DNA from: Eurosta solidaginis | Taxonomy: Eukaryota > Arthropoda > Insecta > Diptera > Tephritidae | NCBI RefSeq assembly: GCF_040869045.1 | Contig: NC_090324.1 | Span: 194,926,028-194,990,027 of the forward strand | Length of the DNA: 64,000 bases | Reading direction: 5' to 3' | Shown: piece after piece, positions 10,563 to 20,867 of the stretch | Position numbering within the stretch: position 1 is the stretch's first letter | Layout: the number at the start of each line of letters is the position of its first letter | The notes under the pieces: generated by a model | Database searches by the model: none | Told to the model about the DNA's origin: nothing | The model's input: only the letters and a program-made list of their open reading frames with translations | Program-made: the position numbers and the translations under genes

Positions 10563-11186
10563 TGTGACGGACTTTTCCTTTGACTTTGCCGGGGTTAGCC
10601 TCAGTCCGTCCAGGGTTCCTGAAAGTAGAAATTCCTACCCGTCCTTCTAAAAGAATAACCGTTTAGTTCTTATAAAACGTTATAAAAGCATTTATTTAAA
10701 AACATTCTATTTAGTTGATTCCCTTGCTTTGTAAGAGGTGACTGAGGTAATAAAGCCCTCGGCTAACCTCTGCGGTCGAATGGAGTAATAAAGCCTCCAG
10801 ACGAGTATACTTTTAGTACAAATGAACTGAAAAACCTTCAGGTGTACTCTTGGTCGCTAGTGATAAAACCTACCGACTCGTATGCCTGTCTCCTAATCTC
10901 TGAATTTTAATGCGAACTCGTCGCCCTTATATACTAATTTTTGCACGCAGGCAAACGGTAAATTTCTAATAACAACTTCTAACTAATAGTATTAACAATA
11001 TAAAACAACTGTTATTCCGGTGAATATTTCCTTCCCATGAATTTCCATGCACCATAATGCTCCTTATTGAATACAATGCCTTTGTACTTGATCATACCGT
11101 GCTTCCCAGCCTTGCTATAACTATTGTGTGTTTGTATATTTGTTTGTGATCACCTGATTCTATTGTTGTATTTTGCTTTGCCCAAT
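10563..11186 (-). repeat. 5' LTR of gypsy-A copy 2, inner part
   Basis: It reads TGTGACGGACTTTT from the LTR end inward and matches the reverse of the complete LTR, including the TATA box (10,925-10,932). It is interrupted at CCCAAT by the nested element and resumes at 16,797. Confidence 0.92.
11181..11186. repeat. Target-site duplication of the nested element (left copy)
   Basis: CCCAAT at 11,181-11,186 is repeated at 16,791-16,796, directly outside the right LTR. The undisrupted gypsy-A LTR contains the motif once (GCATTGGGC on the + strand near 5850). Because the terminal T is shared with the element edge, the duplication is 5 or 6 bp. Confidence 0.88.
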
Positions 11187-11394
11187 ATAGTGTTAACTAC
11201 TTTGTACTCTTTACTTTAATTTTTAAAATAATTTTAATTGAGTTTTCGTGTTAACTTAAAATTTTGAATAACTTCAAAAAAAGAAAATTCTAATTAGTTT
11301 GAAAATATCTAAACTCAAAAATAAACAAAAATAAATTTTATATTACAAACAAAAATAAAAGTTTTTTAAAAATATCAACTTGAATGTTGATATA
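11187..11394 (+). repeat. 5' LTR of the CsRn1-like element (208 bp)
   Basis: It runs ATAGTGTTAACTAC ... AATGTTGATATA and is identical base for base to 16,583-16,790 by eye. It is short for a gypsy LTR and contains several AATAAA-type motifs in its second half. It lacks the TG...CA ends of many LTRs; the edges were fixed from the two flanks and the target duplication. Confidence 0.92.
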
Positions 11395-11395
11395 T

Positions 11396-11412
11396 TGGCG
11401 ATTCTACCAACG
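11396..11412 (+). other. Candidate primer-binding site of the CsRn1-like element
   Basis: TGGCGATTCTACCAACG starts one base after the LTR and opens with TGG. I cannot assign the tRNA from memory. Confidence 0.5.
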
Positions 11413-11625
11413 GACCTAATTTTTAAATCTATATTTGATACAAATGCTGAATGTGGCGCTTTACGTATCACAGAGCTACTGAACAATACAATACCGCAAA
11501 TAGAAGTGCAACTAAGTGACGTGCTACCAAAGAAAAGTTTTATTAAGTTGTCTGAACCAATTGCAGACTTATCTACCGGTTTCGACAAATTTGCACACGA
11601 TCCAATACAAAAATGCGTGAACTGA
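11397..11625 (+). other. GC-richer leader segment with an open frame lacking ATG
   Basis: The first 230 bases of the leader are visibly less AT-rich than the rest and stay open in one frame for about 75 codons, to TGA at 11,623-11,625. The reading looks protein-like (for example LRITELLNNTIPQIEVQLSD and LSEPIADLSTGFDKFAHDPI) but contains no Met. I do not recognise it. It may be a captured host exon, a relic of an upstream coding part, or a structured leader; the PBS lies at its start. Confidence 0.4.
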
Positions 11626-12553
11626 TTTCTCAAAGAAATGTTAAATCAAAAATATATACAAGAATTAGTGAAGATTAAATAGTAAATTCTAAAACGAATT
11701 TTATCTAAAAATAACTCTAAAATTGTGCACAAATATCATCAAATATTTATATGAAGTGAACTAAAGAAGTTATTATACTAAAACAAACATCCAAATTTAA
11801 AAGTTTATTATGCAAAGATATAAACTATGAACTATATATATTTATATATATGCAAATATAAATAAACTATCTACGTTAATACAAATATTAAAAACTTTAT
11901 TATCGATATTTAAACACTTAAAATTTAACTAATTACTTAAAAATTAAAAACTATTTACAATTAAGTTTTCCACTTCACTACAACAAGAGCTACTACAACA
12001 ATTTTACGCAAAATACACACAAGAACGGATTTAAAGTATAAGACATCACGATGAAAATGATGAGATTTATAAAGAAAACAACAAAGCCATTGCATAAACA
12101 GCAACAGCAATGAATTTAATTGTTATCACGTTCAAAAAAACGCCATTTATTCCCTCAAAATCTCTACAATCATCAATCAAATACTTACTAATTTTAATAT
12201 TTTTTTACTAATTTAATTTTATGTAAGTATAATTTTTATTTTAATATTAAATTTAAAATTTTTCAATTACAATTAAAATTAAAATTTTAAACCTTTTAAC
12301 TTTCAAATTTATTTTAAGATTATTTTTATATTTTAACAATTTTAATATAAACTATTTAAATTTACTTATTTTTTATATAAAATTAAATATTTTATTTAAA
12401 TTGTTAACTCCCTTTCCAAAAAAAAATCTTAAATATTTTCTTATTTTCTAATTTTTCATTTAAATTTCTTTTCATATGGTTCTACGTTCACCAATACGAA
12501 CTCGTAAATTTACAAATTAGGAAAATCAAAACAACAATTATACAAATAACACA
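11626..12553 (+). other. AT-rich untranslated leader of the CsRn1-like element
   Basis: About 930 bases, mostly A and T, with no open frame of note, separate the open leader segment from the gag ATG. I see no structure in it beyond simple A/T runs. Confidence 0.6.
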
Positions 12554-13483
12554 ATGACTCACAATACAACTCAAAATTCTAACTTTAATACAACACAAAA
12601 CATCATCTCTAATATAACACAAGATACTTCAAGACAAGATAATTTTACAAATTTTTCTTCTACTAAATCTATTAAATTACCACAATTTTGGCAAGATTCT
12701 CCTGATGCCTGGTTTTTACTTGTTGAAGGACAATTTGAAATTAATAATATCAATGATGATAATTTAAAATTTCAAAATATTCTAATTAGTCTTCAACGAG
12801 ATACTATATCTAAAATTTTAGATGTTATTAACCCTCCTCCTCTTTTTAATAAATATGATACAATCAAAAAAATTCTATGTGAAAGATTTTCTCTTAGCGA
12901 AGAAAAACGATTAGAACAATTATTTTCAAAAACTGAACTTGGTGATCGTTCACCATCTGAATTATTCAGATTTATGAAATCACTTATAGGTTCTGCCTCC
13001 ATAGTTAGCCAAGAATTACTCTTTAAATTGTGGATTCGTAAATTACCACAAGAAATACAAATTCATTTGACTTCCAATAATAATCAAAACAGAGATGAAA
13101 TTATTATTTTAGCTGACAAACTTTTTGATTTAATCAATAAACCTCATTCTTCCAAATCTCCTGTAGTCTCAAGTATAAATAATAATATTTTAGAACAATG
13201 CGTTAAAAATTTAACTGAATTAACTACGGCTATTTATCAAAATTTAAATAAAATTTCGAATGATATTAATCAATTACAAATCCGTTCAAGATCTAAAGAT
13301 AGAAATAGATCTAAATCTCGAAATTTTTCAGGATCAAGAAATTTTTCAAACAATCGTAATTTTAATTCACAAACAAGTATTTGTTGGTATCACAAAAAAT
13401 TTAAGAATAACGCTCTCAAATGTATACCCCCATGCAATTTTAATCAAAATCATAATTCAAATTACGAACAAAATTTAAACTGA
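12554..13483 (+). CDS. gag: Gag of the CsRn1-like element
   Basis: This 309-aa protein would form the virus-like particle and bind the element RNA. The ATG at 12,554 is the first of the frame and follows ACACA. The N-terminal 50 residues are Asn/Thr-rich. The central part (about 45-200) is capsid-like ([20 protein letters not shown]). A basic Arg/Ser stretch ([14 protein letters not shown]) precedes a C-terminal box [18 protein letters not shown] from residue 277. This box is C-X2-H-X9-C-X3-C, not the CCHC knuckle of most retroelements. The stop TGA at 13,481-13,483 lies directly after a TTTAAAC slippery heptamer, so most ribosomes would end here and a fraction would shift into pol. Confidence 0.9.
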   Translation: MTHNTTQNSNFNTTQNIISNITQDTSRQDNFTNFSSTKSIKLPQFWQDSPDAWFLLVEGQFEINNINDDNLKFQNILISLQRDTISKILDVINPPPLFNKYDTIKKILCERFSLSEEKRLEQLFSKTELGDRSPSELFRFMKSLIGSASIVSQELLFKLWIRKLPQEIQIHLTSNNNQNRDEIIILADKLFDLINKPHSSKSPVVSSINNNILEQCVKNLTELTTAIYQNLNKISNDINQLQIRSRSKDRNRSKSRNFSGSRNFSNNRNFNSQTSICWYHKKFKNNALKCIPPCNFNQNHNSNYEQNLN

Positions 13484-13540
13484 AACGATCCATTATGACG
13501 GTGACGGATAATGGAACTATTATTAAACCTACTCGTCGCC
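13474..13540 (+). promoter_or_regulatory. Candidate -1 ribosomal frameshift signal (slippery site plus pseudoknot)
   Basis: T TTA AAC at 13,474-13,480 is in the correct phase (XXY YYZ codons in the gag frame) and is followed at once by the gag stop TGA. Eight bases later a perfect 8-bp stem forms: TCCATTAT at 13,489-13,496 with ATAATGGA at 13,508-13,515, loop of 11. Loop bases GGTGACG (13,500-13,506) can pair with CGTCGCC (13,534-13,540), seven pairs with one G-U, making an H-type pseudoknot. A -1 shift enters the pol frame, which is open from about 13,456. Heptamer, spacer and structure all fit the known rules for -1 frameshifting. Confidence 0.8.
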
Positions 13541-16500
13541 TATTCATATTTGATAAATTCAATAAACATAATTTTCTTATCGATACCGGCGCAGTTGTAT
13601 CAGTTATTCCTTTTTCTAAATTTAAAATTTATAAAAGAAATTCGGATCTTACTTTCACCGCAGCAAACGGTTCTTCAATTGAAACTTTTGGTACAAAACT
13701 ACTTAAAATTGATTTAGGTTTAAGAAGAGATTTTGAATTTCCATTCATTATTGCGAACATTGATACACCAATTTTAGGAGCAAACTTTTTAGAAAAATTC
13801 GGAATTATTGTCAATATTAAAAATAAAGAAATAATGGATTCTACTACAAAAATTAAAGTTGCTGGATCTTCTGGATTTTCTGATATTTTCTCACTCAAAT
13901 TTCCTATTGTCGAAAATAAGTTTTCAAAATTACTTAATGAATTTCCGTCTATTACCTGTGAACCAGATTATACTAAAAAAGTTAAACACCATACGGTTCA
14001 CAGGATAGAAACAAAAGGTATTTTACCATTTTCGAAACCCAGACGTCTTGATCCAATCAAACTTAAAATTGCTAAAGCTGAATTTGAATTTTTAGTTAAA
14101 ACGGGTATATGCAGACCCTCAAATTCTCCTATTGCATCTCCACTTCATCTCGTTCCTAAAAAAGAACCAAATGATTGGAGACCTTGCGGAGACTATCGAA
14201 GACTTAATTTTATTACTACACCAGATCGGTATCCTTTACCACATATTCACGATTTAACAATTGATTTAAAAAACAAACAATTTTTTTCCAAAATTGATCT
14301 TGTGCGTGCTTACCACCAAATTCCAATGGCAGAAGAAGACATTCATAAAACTGCAATAACTAACCCTTTTGGAATGTTTGAATTCGTAAGAATGCCTTTC
14401 GGTTTACGAAACAGTGCTCAAACTTTCCAACGCTTTATTAATGAAGTATTTTCTGATTTCGATTTTGTATTTACATACATTGATGACATTCTTATTGCCA
14501 GTGATAATGAAGATCAACATATAAATCATTTAAAATCAGTTTTCAAAAGACTTGAAGAATATAATTTAAATATCAAACCTTCAAAATGTACTCTCGATGT
14601 AAATAAATTAAATTTTTTAAGTTACGAAATTTCAGGCGAAGGTATTAAACCATCTTTCGATAGAATTGAAATCATAACAAATTTTGAAAAACCAATTTCT
14701 ATAAATAAATTACAAAAATTTTTAGGTATGATAAATTACTATCACAGATATATTAAAATGTTAGCAACAGAACTTAGTCCTCTGCATGAAATGTTAACAC
14801 ATGCAATTAAAAACAAACTTAAACAATTAAATTGGACAAATGAAACCACAACAGCTTTCGAAAATGTTAAAAAACTTTTTGCCAAAAATACTTTACTTAC
14901 ACATTTCGACAAAAATGGTATTTTATCATTAGCAGTAGATGCATCAAATGTTGCTTTTGGAGCAGTTCTTCAACAAACTAGCAATAATATACTAGAACCC
15001 TTAGCTTATTTTTTAAGAAAATTAACTACAACAGAAACTAAATATTCAACATTTGATCGTGAACTTTTGGCTATTTATAATTCAATTAAACATTTTAAAC
15101 ATTTTCTTGAAGGTAGAACTTTTACTATTTATACTGATCATAAACCTTTAATTCATGTTCTAAATTCTAAAGTAGATAGATCTCCTCGTCAACTACGTCA
15201 CCTTGAATATATTGCTCAATTTACAAATGATATTCAATATATACGTGGAAAAGACAACATAGTTGCCGACACACTTTCCCGTATTCCAGAAATAAATGCA
15301 ATTTCAACTCAAGATATAAATTTAGAAACTTTATATAAAGAACAACAAACTGATACATTTTTACAAAAAACCATTTCTGATCAAAATTCTAAAAATAATT
15401 TAAAGGAAATTCATATTCCAGTTATTAATTTAAATATATGGTGTGATGTTTCTCTACAACCTTTTCGACCTTATGTTCCACATTCTATGAGAAGAATTAT
15501 ATTTGACAAAATTCACTCATTATCTCATCCAAGTATAAGAACAACTAGAAAATTAATTCAAAATAAATATTATTGGCCTAACATGCGTAAAGAGATTAAT
15601 GATTGGACTTCATCTTGCATCAATTGTCAAAAATCCAAAATTTCAAGACATACTAAATCTCCTATCCAAAAAATTCAAATACCATCAGGCCGTTTTGAAC
15701 ATATTCATATGGATATTGTTGGACCTCTTCCAGTTTCAAATGGAAATTGTTATATTTTAACAATTATTGACAGATTTTCACGTTGGCCTGAAGCTTATCC
15801 GCTTAAAGATATTTCAACAAATACTATAGTAAAAACTTTTATTCAAAATTATATACCACGATTTGGTATACCATTAAATATTACAGTAGATCAAGGTTCA
15901 CAATTCACCTCAAAATTTTTTACAGAATTAACTAAACTTTTAGGTTCTCGTAAAATTCATACATATCCTTACCATCCCCAAGCAAATGGCATGATAGAGA
16001 GATTTCATCGAACTTTAAAAGCAGCAATTATAGCATCAAACGACTCGGTTCATTGGTCTGACGTTTTACCATTCATTCTACTTGGTTTACGAACTTCTAT
16101 TAAAGAAGATTTAAAATGTTCATCTGCTGAACTTGTTTATGGCCAAACACTTAGAATACCTGGTGAATTAATTATTTCAAATAGTAATAAAGAACATGAT
16201 TTTTCTAATGACGCTCTTCATAAAATAAGAGAATATTTTTCACTTGTTCGTTCTAAAGTTTTTCATCATAACAAAGAAAATGTTTTCGTTCCTAAACAAT
16301 TAGAAAATTGTGAGTATGTTTTTGTTAAAGTTCTTCGTAAATCTAATTTAGAATCACCCTATGAAGGACCTTTTAAAGTTATATCTAAGAAACATAAAAC
16401 ATTTACAATTCAATACAATAATACTATTAAAAATATTTCAATTGATTTACTTAAACCAGCAAACATACTTATTAACACTAATTTAAATACAAATACATTA

Positions 16501-16542
16501 AACAACAAAAAACAAAAAAAGGTTACATTTAATATTAATTAA
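13480..16542 (+). CDS. pol: Pol of the CsRn1-like element (PR-RT-RNase H-IN)
   Basis: This is an intact polyprotein. If translated alone it would start at the ATG at 13,495 (1015 aa); by -1 frameshift it would be entered at 13,480. Residues are numbered from that ATG. The protease DTG is at 30-32. RT has [15 protein letters not shown] and YIDD at 328-331. RNase H ([21 protein letters not shown]) lies near 480-550. The integrase finger (H..H...C..C) starts near 672. The integrase catalytic triad is Asp740, Asp799 and Glu835, with exactly 35 residues between the last two. A basic C-terminus follows. Protease, RT, RNase H and integrase key residues are all present, so activity is plausible. Confidence 0.93.
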   Translation: MKRSIMTVTDNGTIIKPTRRLFIFDKFNKHNFLIDTGAVVSVIPFSKFKIYKRNSDLTFTAANGSSIETFGTKLLKIDLGLRRDFEFPFIIANIDTPILGANFLEKFGIIVNIKNKEIMDSTTKIKVAGSSGFSDIFSLKFPIVENKFSKLLNEFPSITCEPDYTKKVKHHTVHRIETKGILPFSKPRRLDPIKLKIAKAEFEFLVKTGICRPSNSPIASPLHLVPKKEPNDWRPCGDYRRLNFITTPDRYPLPHIHDLTIDLKNKQFFSKIDLVRAYHQIPMAEEDIHKTAITNPFGMFEFVRMPFGLRNSAQTFQRFINEVFSDFDFVFTYIDDILIASDNEDQHINHLKSVFKRLEEYNLNIKPSKCTLDVNKLNFLSYEISGEGIKPSFDRIEIITNFEKPISINKLQKFLGMINYYHRYIKMLATELSPLHEMLTHAIKNKLKQLNWTNETTTAFENVKKLFAKNTLLTHFDKNGILSLAVDASNVAFGAVLQQTSNNILEPLAYFLRKLTTTETKYSTFDRELLAIYNSIKHFKHFLEGRTFTIYTDHKPLIHVLNSKVDRSPRQLRHLEYIAQFTNDIQYIRGKDNIVADTLSRIPEINAISTQDINLETLYKEQQTDTFLQKTISDQNSKNNLKEIHIPVINLNIWCDVSLQPFRPYVPHSMRRIIFDKIHSLSHPSIRTTRKLIQNKYYWPNMRKEINDWTSSCINCQKSKISRHTKSPIQKIQIPSGRFEHIHMDIVGPLPVSNGNCYILTIIDRFSRWPEAYPLKDISTNTIVKTFIQNYIPRFGIPLNITVDQGSQFTSKFFTELTKLLGSRKIHTYPYHPQANGMIERFHRTLKAAIIASNDSVHWSDVLPFILLGLRTSIKEDLKCSSAELVYGQTLRIPGELIISNSNKEHDFSNDALHKIREYFSLVRSKVFHHNKENVFVPKQLENCEYVFVKVLRKSNLESPYEGPFKVISKKHKTFTIQYNNTIKNISIDLLKPANILINTNLNTNTLNNKKQKKVTFNIN

Positions 16543-16567
16543 TAATTTGTTTGTTTCAAATTTTCTT

Positions 16568-16577
16568 GGAGGGGGAG
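16568..16577 (+). other. Polypurine tract of the CsRn1-like element
   Basis: GGAGGGGGAG stands out in AT-rich surroundings and lies five bases before the 3' LTR. It is the expected plus-strand primer. Confidence 0.85.
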
Positions 16578-16582
16578 TAAAT

Positions 16583-16790
16583 ATAGTGTTAACTACTTTG
16601 TACTCTTTACTTTAATTTTTAAAATAATTTTAATTGAGTTTTCGTGTTAACTTAAAATTTTGAATAACTTCAAAAAAAGAAAATTCTAATTAGTTTGAAA
16701 ATATCTAAACTCAAAAATAAACAAAAATAAATTTTATATTACAAACAAAAATAAAAGTTTTTTAAAAATATCAACTTGAATGTTGATATA
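16583..16790 (+). repeat. 3' LTR of the CsRn1-like element (208 bp)
   Basis: It is identical to the 5' LTR at 11,187-11,394. It is followed by the second copy of the target duplication, CCCAAT (16,791-16,796). Confidence 0.92.
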
Positions 16791-16796
16791 CCCAAT

Positions 16797-17359
16797 GCTT
16801 CTGCCTTCTGTAGTATGGCGTGCGTTGGTGTGTTGTATGCTAGTGCGTAAATATGTATAGCGAAATTTCAATTAGTAGCGGCGCTTATTTTGACGACTTG
16901 CTGCTGATCTCCGTTCACTTAAGTTATTATGTATGTTGTATTTGTAGCTGGGTGTATTGGATTTTGAGTGTGCAAAGGGTTGATTGACCGCTGCATTTTT
17001 ATGTTTTGTGCGTATCTACCTCCCTTCCAAATATTCAATGCGTGTTAGGGTGATCCTATATTTAAAATTTATGTTTGCGAAAATGTAAATATTTGGCTTG
17101 CGTGCAAAAGTGCGCAAGTGTAATTTGTTCTTTAATTTAATAATTATCTATTCAATGTAGAACAGAATATATGTATTTAGGGTCTAATTAATAAAGGTAT
17201 ACATATATATATTTCTGGTGCTTCACATACAATGTATAAGTGATAAATTCAAATATTATTATATATTTCAAGTTATTTCAAAATGTATGTTCTTTAGAAA
17301 AATGTATGGATATGTGTATGTTGTGAGGATACAAAGTCCTCGGCTTTGGGGTCCTCACA
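16797..17359 (-). repeat. 5' LTR of gypsy-A copy 2, outer part
   Basis: This continues the LTR interrupted at 11,186 and matches the reverse of 5292-5850. It ends with the hairpin region and ...GGGGTCCTCACA at 17,359. With the inner part it gives an LTR of about 1.19 kb, close to the 1.2 kb of the complete copy. Confidence 0.92.
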
Positions 17360-18140
17360 ACACCAATCGGCTTGTTAGTTGTTAACAACGTTTCCTTATC
17401 TTTTTCCCCAAGTGCTGGGAAGCGAGTTGAGGATTTTGATGCGGCTCTTTACTTCAGATGGAACTTCGGTAGCTTGCGCCTGGAAGGTAAAATGACTGGC
17501 GAGTTTTACACCCAGCGACAATGACGTGACCGTCCAACGGCGAAAACTCAGCAAACGCGTTCGGAATAACCAATTTGTAAGATAATTAAAAAAAAAAAAA
17601 CACGGAAGTATATCATACCTATTTATTATTGTAATTAAAAAAACCATAATAAAATTATTATTTTGATTGGCTTATTACTCAGAATTAGTATTTGAAATAA
17701 AACTAAATTTTTTTGAATATAACTGAACTGACGAAAGATAGTGATAATACTATAATATAATTATAAGTCAAAAAGATCTATTTTAATAGTTATTATCCTT
17801 TGTTTTTGAGTCGGAAAAGTCCAGTTTAAAAATTATCATAGGTGAAAGTGTATACGATCCCGGGAATACCCATAGCATTTTCATGACGAATCACGCATCC
17901 TTTTTATTTTTCGGAAGCTTTTCAAAAAATTCCCAAATTAAACTAAAATCCTGACATTTATTTTGTAAGTCCGAAAATAAAAGTTAAATCTGGACTTATA
18001 TCTTTTAAGAACAGAATGAAAGTCCCGTGACTAAGGCATGGTTCATCCAAGTGAACCGAATTTTTTACCAAACGATTCTCCTAAATATCTGGACTTAAAA
18101 CCTGTAGATAATTTAAAATTATTGTTACTAATACTAGATA
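17360..18140. other. Unassigned DNA between gypsy-A and the foldback
   Basis: No supported gene. The first 180 bases are less AT-rich and on the minus strand include a short protein-like stretch (VPSEVKSRIKILNSLPSTWGKR). It faintly resembles a motif seen in transposon proteins but is too short to assign. The rest is AT-rich with no repeats I could match inside the window. Confidence 0.4.
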
Positions 18141-18489
18141 AATAATAATAAAAGCCTTTGGCGCGTGAAATTTCAAAAAATGTGAGGCGTAGCATAACCT
18201 GATTAAGGTTCAATTGGTCCTACTTATGACTATCAATAGAAATTTGACGCGTCCAACGCTTTTATTTAATTGTCTGATCAACACCATAGATTGATGAGGA
18301 GTCTGATGACTAGTACCTAAGACCTACCTAATTATTTTCTATCTTTTAGTATTATTACTACTTAATGTAAATATTGTTTTTAATCCGTTTATCTCAAAAA
18401 TTTTTTTTAATTATTTTATTTTCTATCTTTTAGTATTATTATTACTTAATGTAAGTATTGCTTTCAATAAAACCGTTTAACTTAAACAC
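18141..18489 (-). repeat. Foldback (palindromic) element copy 1, incomplete
   Basis: This is the reverse complement of the foldbacks at 43,436 and 46,328. It shares GCATAACCTGATTAA, GACGCGTCCAACGCTTTTAT, TTGATGAGGAG and the terminal CAATAAAACCGTTTAACTT. The left end is truncated. Part of the right arm (CTTTTAGTATTATTA...TAATGTAA) is present twice. It abuts the 3' end of the antisense Helitron, as copy 3 abuts the Helitron fragment at 46.3 kb. Confidence 0.8.
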
Positions 18490-18599
18490 TTTTTTATTTA
18501 TTTTATTTTCAAGTTTTTAGTTTTTATTTAATTTCCTAATATTTATCATTCTATTTAGTTCATTTAGTGCCTCATTATTATAAGGACCGTTTCCTGACA

Positions 18600-19075
18600 A
18601 TTTGTTACAATCTAACTCCTCAATACATAGTCCTACCAAAGACTTTACTCGACTCAGCGGCACGTATGCGTATAGGTGCCCCGGAGCGTGTTATGGGAGG
18701 CAATTGCAAAAGATCACGAAAAAGTAAAGCGTTCGCTCCCCCAAAGAAATCACCTTCACAATTCTTAATTTGCTTTAATCGGGCTTCAATCATGCACAAC
18801 ATTTGATATGATACCATAGAAATTTCATCGATGATCAGAAACTCCGTCTGCTTCCATTGTTGCCTTATTATTCGTAAATAGTTTCCGGTCAGGGGTGACA
18901 TACCTGTTATTCGGCCATCTTTCTGTACTGGCAACTTTAAGGTGCTGTGTATGGTAGCTCCATTTATTAATCGTGCTGCGACACCCATGAGGGCGCATAC
19001 TTTTACTGCATCCTTTGCATAGCACCTGATAATTTGGTCTCTAAGTAAATTTAGAAAAAATGTCTTTCCGACCTG
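18600..19075 (-). pseudogene. Helitron PIF1-like helicase fragment
   Basis: Minus-strand reading gives a degenerate P-loop (TGQVGKTFFLNLL near 19,060, shortened against TGGGGTGKT) and then VAARLINGATIHSTLKLP. The Walker B region is FLIIDEISMVS, and motif III is DLLQLPP with the usual preceding Gly replaced by Arg. A frameshift lies near 18,990. After ITRSGAPIRIR the sequence jumps to the C-terminal tail (SRVKSLVGLCIEELDCNKLSG in another frame), so helicase domain 2 has been deleted. The tail matches the fragment at 46,150-46,290. It is non-functional. Confidence 0.82.
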
Positions 19076-19309
19076 TGAAGAATATCTTTAAGCGCTCTTT
19101 TGCACCCGAAATTTGACATTGTATGGACTGAGTTGTCATTTCTCTTTCTTCAGCATTCATCAACTGCTTAGCCAGTATGAACTAGTTATCATTAATTGGC
19201 AGATATGGAACTTCTCCTTCACACTCCAATTCCATGGGCTCTTCCTGTTCCAAATTCAGAAATGCGTGAAATGGAAAATGAAAAATTGAACGCGTTTTCA
19301 AGTTGGTTG

Positions 19310-19672
19310 TCACGCTCGCGATATACTCAAATAAGCATTAGTTTCCTTTAACCTTTCTTCATTTGCAAGAAATGCGTCTCTGGCACTATTATATTTTTCC
19401 ATCAGCTCTTTCTCATTGCGATAGGGCCTATACTGGAGTAGTAAACTATAATAACATGATTCGGGATCAGAAGCTGCTACGTTGTTAGGAACCCGTACTA
19501 CAGCTGGGGTATTTCTAATAGTAATTTTTGTATTGTTTGTTAGTGTAATAAGACGTTTTCTTACTGTTGGCGCACGTGGTACATACGCATCTATATCGAT
19601 GCTCTCTTCATTAATTGTTGGTGGTTTTGTGTAGTGTGACTCAAACAACATCGCAAACTCGATAAGGCACAT
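19310..19672 (-). pseudogene. Helitron region before the helicase
   Basis: A 120-codon open frame reads FAMLFESHY...VRKRLITL...PESCYYSLLLQYRPYRNEKELMEKYNSARDAF. In Helitron proteins a comparable segment with YYS-LLL-PWR-E-EL lies between the Rep and the helicase domains. Its presence directly after the DUF6570-type region (19,718 upward) shows that Rep was removed cleanly from between them. The assignment is from memory of the family. Confidence 0.65.
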
Positions 19673-19717
19673 GTCGTTGAAATTACAGTCGGGGTGCTCA
19701 GTTGGTCGGTTTTCATA

Positions 19718-20752
19718 TCATTCAAATATATTGGCGCAATAACCAGCTGCTTGACCAGTTTCAGTAAACTTTAACACTTTACATCTGCCCCTTTCCGCCG
19801 TTGGTTTACCTTTAGGACCGCACGAATGGGAGCCCACGAAATAGTATTTATCTTCACAGCGAAATACGCTGAGGGACTTATTCAAAGCTGTCAATATTCC
19901 CGAAAAATGGCTGTTAAATAATTGAGTTAAAGCTGCATGTAATGTAATACCAATATTGTTGGTATTGACGGCATCTTGCAGACTTTCAAAAAGAAGAGTG
20001 TCGTCATCATACGCTATAGAAAATCTCTTGCTATACACTTGTACGTTTTCTTTTACAACATGAAAATTTCGCATCTCTAATTATCCTGTTTCATCCAGTT
20101 CATTTGGAGGGAGTAGAGCACGAATTTGGCAATATAAGGAGTCACCCGCTATCATATTAGCATTTAGAATATTGACGTCCCATCGATTAGGGTTGAGAAT
20201 TGCAGCCCACACAATATTTGCCAATGATATGGCACTGCATTGTATACCAGCATATCCAGAAGTAAAAATTTTGTGGTCACCTTGATGCCATGAAGCCCGA
20301 ATAATTCTAGCTAAGTCATTTATTGGAATGAATGCATTTTTGATTTCAATTATTTCAGGATATTCCACTTCAGATAAATCAGGCGCACTTATTCGTATCA
20401 AATCTAGTTCACTAATTTGGGCATTTCCTGCAATACGTACACCTCTATAAAGCGGGTCATTTCTAATTAACCACCTTAAAGCACTGTTTACTTTTTCACG
20501 AGATATTGTAAATTCTCTTGTGACGTTTATATTTTCCAATCGTTCTGTTACTACAATGATACCATCTTGACTTGAAAATCTCGGAAGCATATTCGGTAGT
20601 CTTTCAGTGACCTCAAAGATATCTTGGGCAAACAAAACAGCTTGTCCGCGGAAACCGTATTGTCCATATAGCCCAGTAAATTTTACAATTTTGGTAAATG
20701 GGATGATTCTGCACAGTAAACGTTGTTCTGCCTGCGTCAGCGCTTGAATCAC
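19718..20752 (-). pseudogene. Helitron DUF6570-like region and downstream domain
   Basis: Two frames separated by one stop near 20,078 read as one protein. The first (20,752-20,081) has LTQAEQRLLCRIIPFTKIVK, YGFRGQAVLFAQDI, LPRFSSQDGIIVV and ALRWLIRNDPLYRGV. This is the pattern of the DUF6570 region found upstream of Rep in Helitrons. The second (20,074-19,718) ends with YYFVGSHSCGPKGKPTAERGRCKVLKF. It recalls the SHS-G-G-P motif of peptidase-like domains in some large Helitron proteins, but I am less sure of that. Expected HUH motifs are absent afterwards. Confidence 0.65.
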
Positions 20753-20867
20753 ATGTGGTATAGGGCCTGGATCCAGATTAGTCCTTTGGCGGTGCTATTG
20801 CTTTATTACTGGTGATATGTGTTTTGCATCGGGAATATACAAGTAACATTGCCTTCGAAGACATATA

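Larger units (their letters stand above)
11187..16790 (+). mobile_element. Young Ty3/gypsy element, CsRn1/Kabuki-like, apparently intact
   Basis: This 5604-bp element is nested in a gypsy-A LTR. It has two identical 208-bp LTRs, a PBS, a 1.16-kb leader, gag, pol in the -1 frame, a polypurine tract and a perfect target duplication. The Gag Cys-His box is of the form CX2HX9CX3C rather than CCHC. As I recall it, this is the hallmark of the CsRn1/Kabuki clade. No inactivating lesion was seen in gag or pol. Its composition is very AT-rich compared with gypsy-A. Identical LTRs imply recent insertion. Confidence 0.92.

Noticed and set aside
11343..11633. Antisense open frame of 96 codons in the leader of the CsRn1-like element
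   Set aside because: It mirrors the sense open segment, starts in the AT-rich part and runs into the LTR. The amino acid reading is less protein-like, so I treat it as a shadow.
17396..17647. Possible host exon on the minus strand
   Set aside because: Only about 25 codons look protein-like, with no splice or gene context. Reported as unassigned DNA instead.
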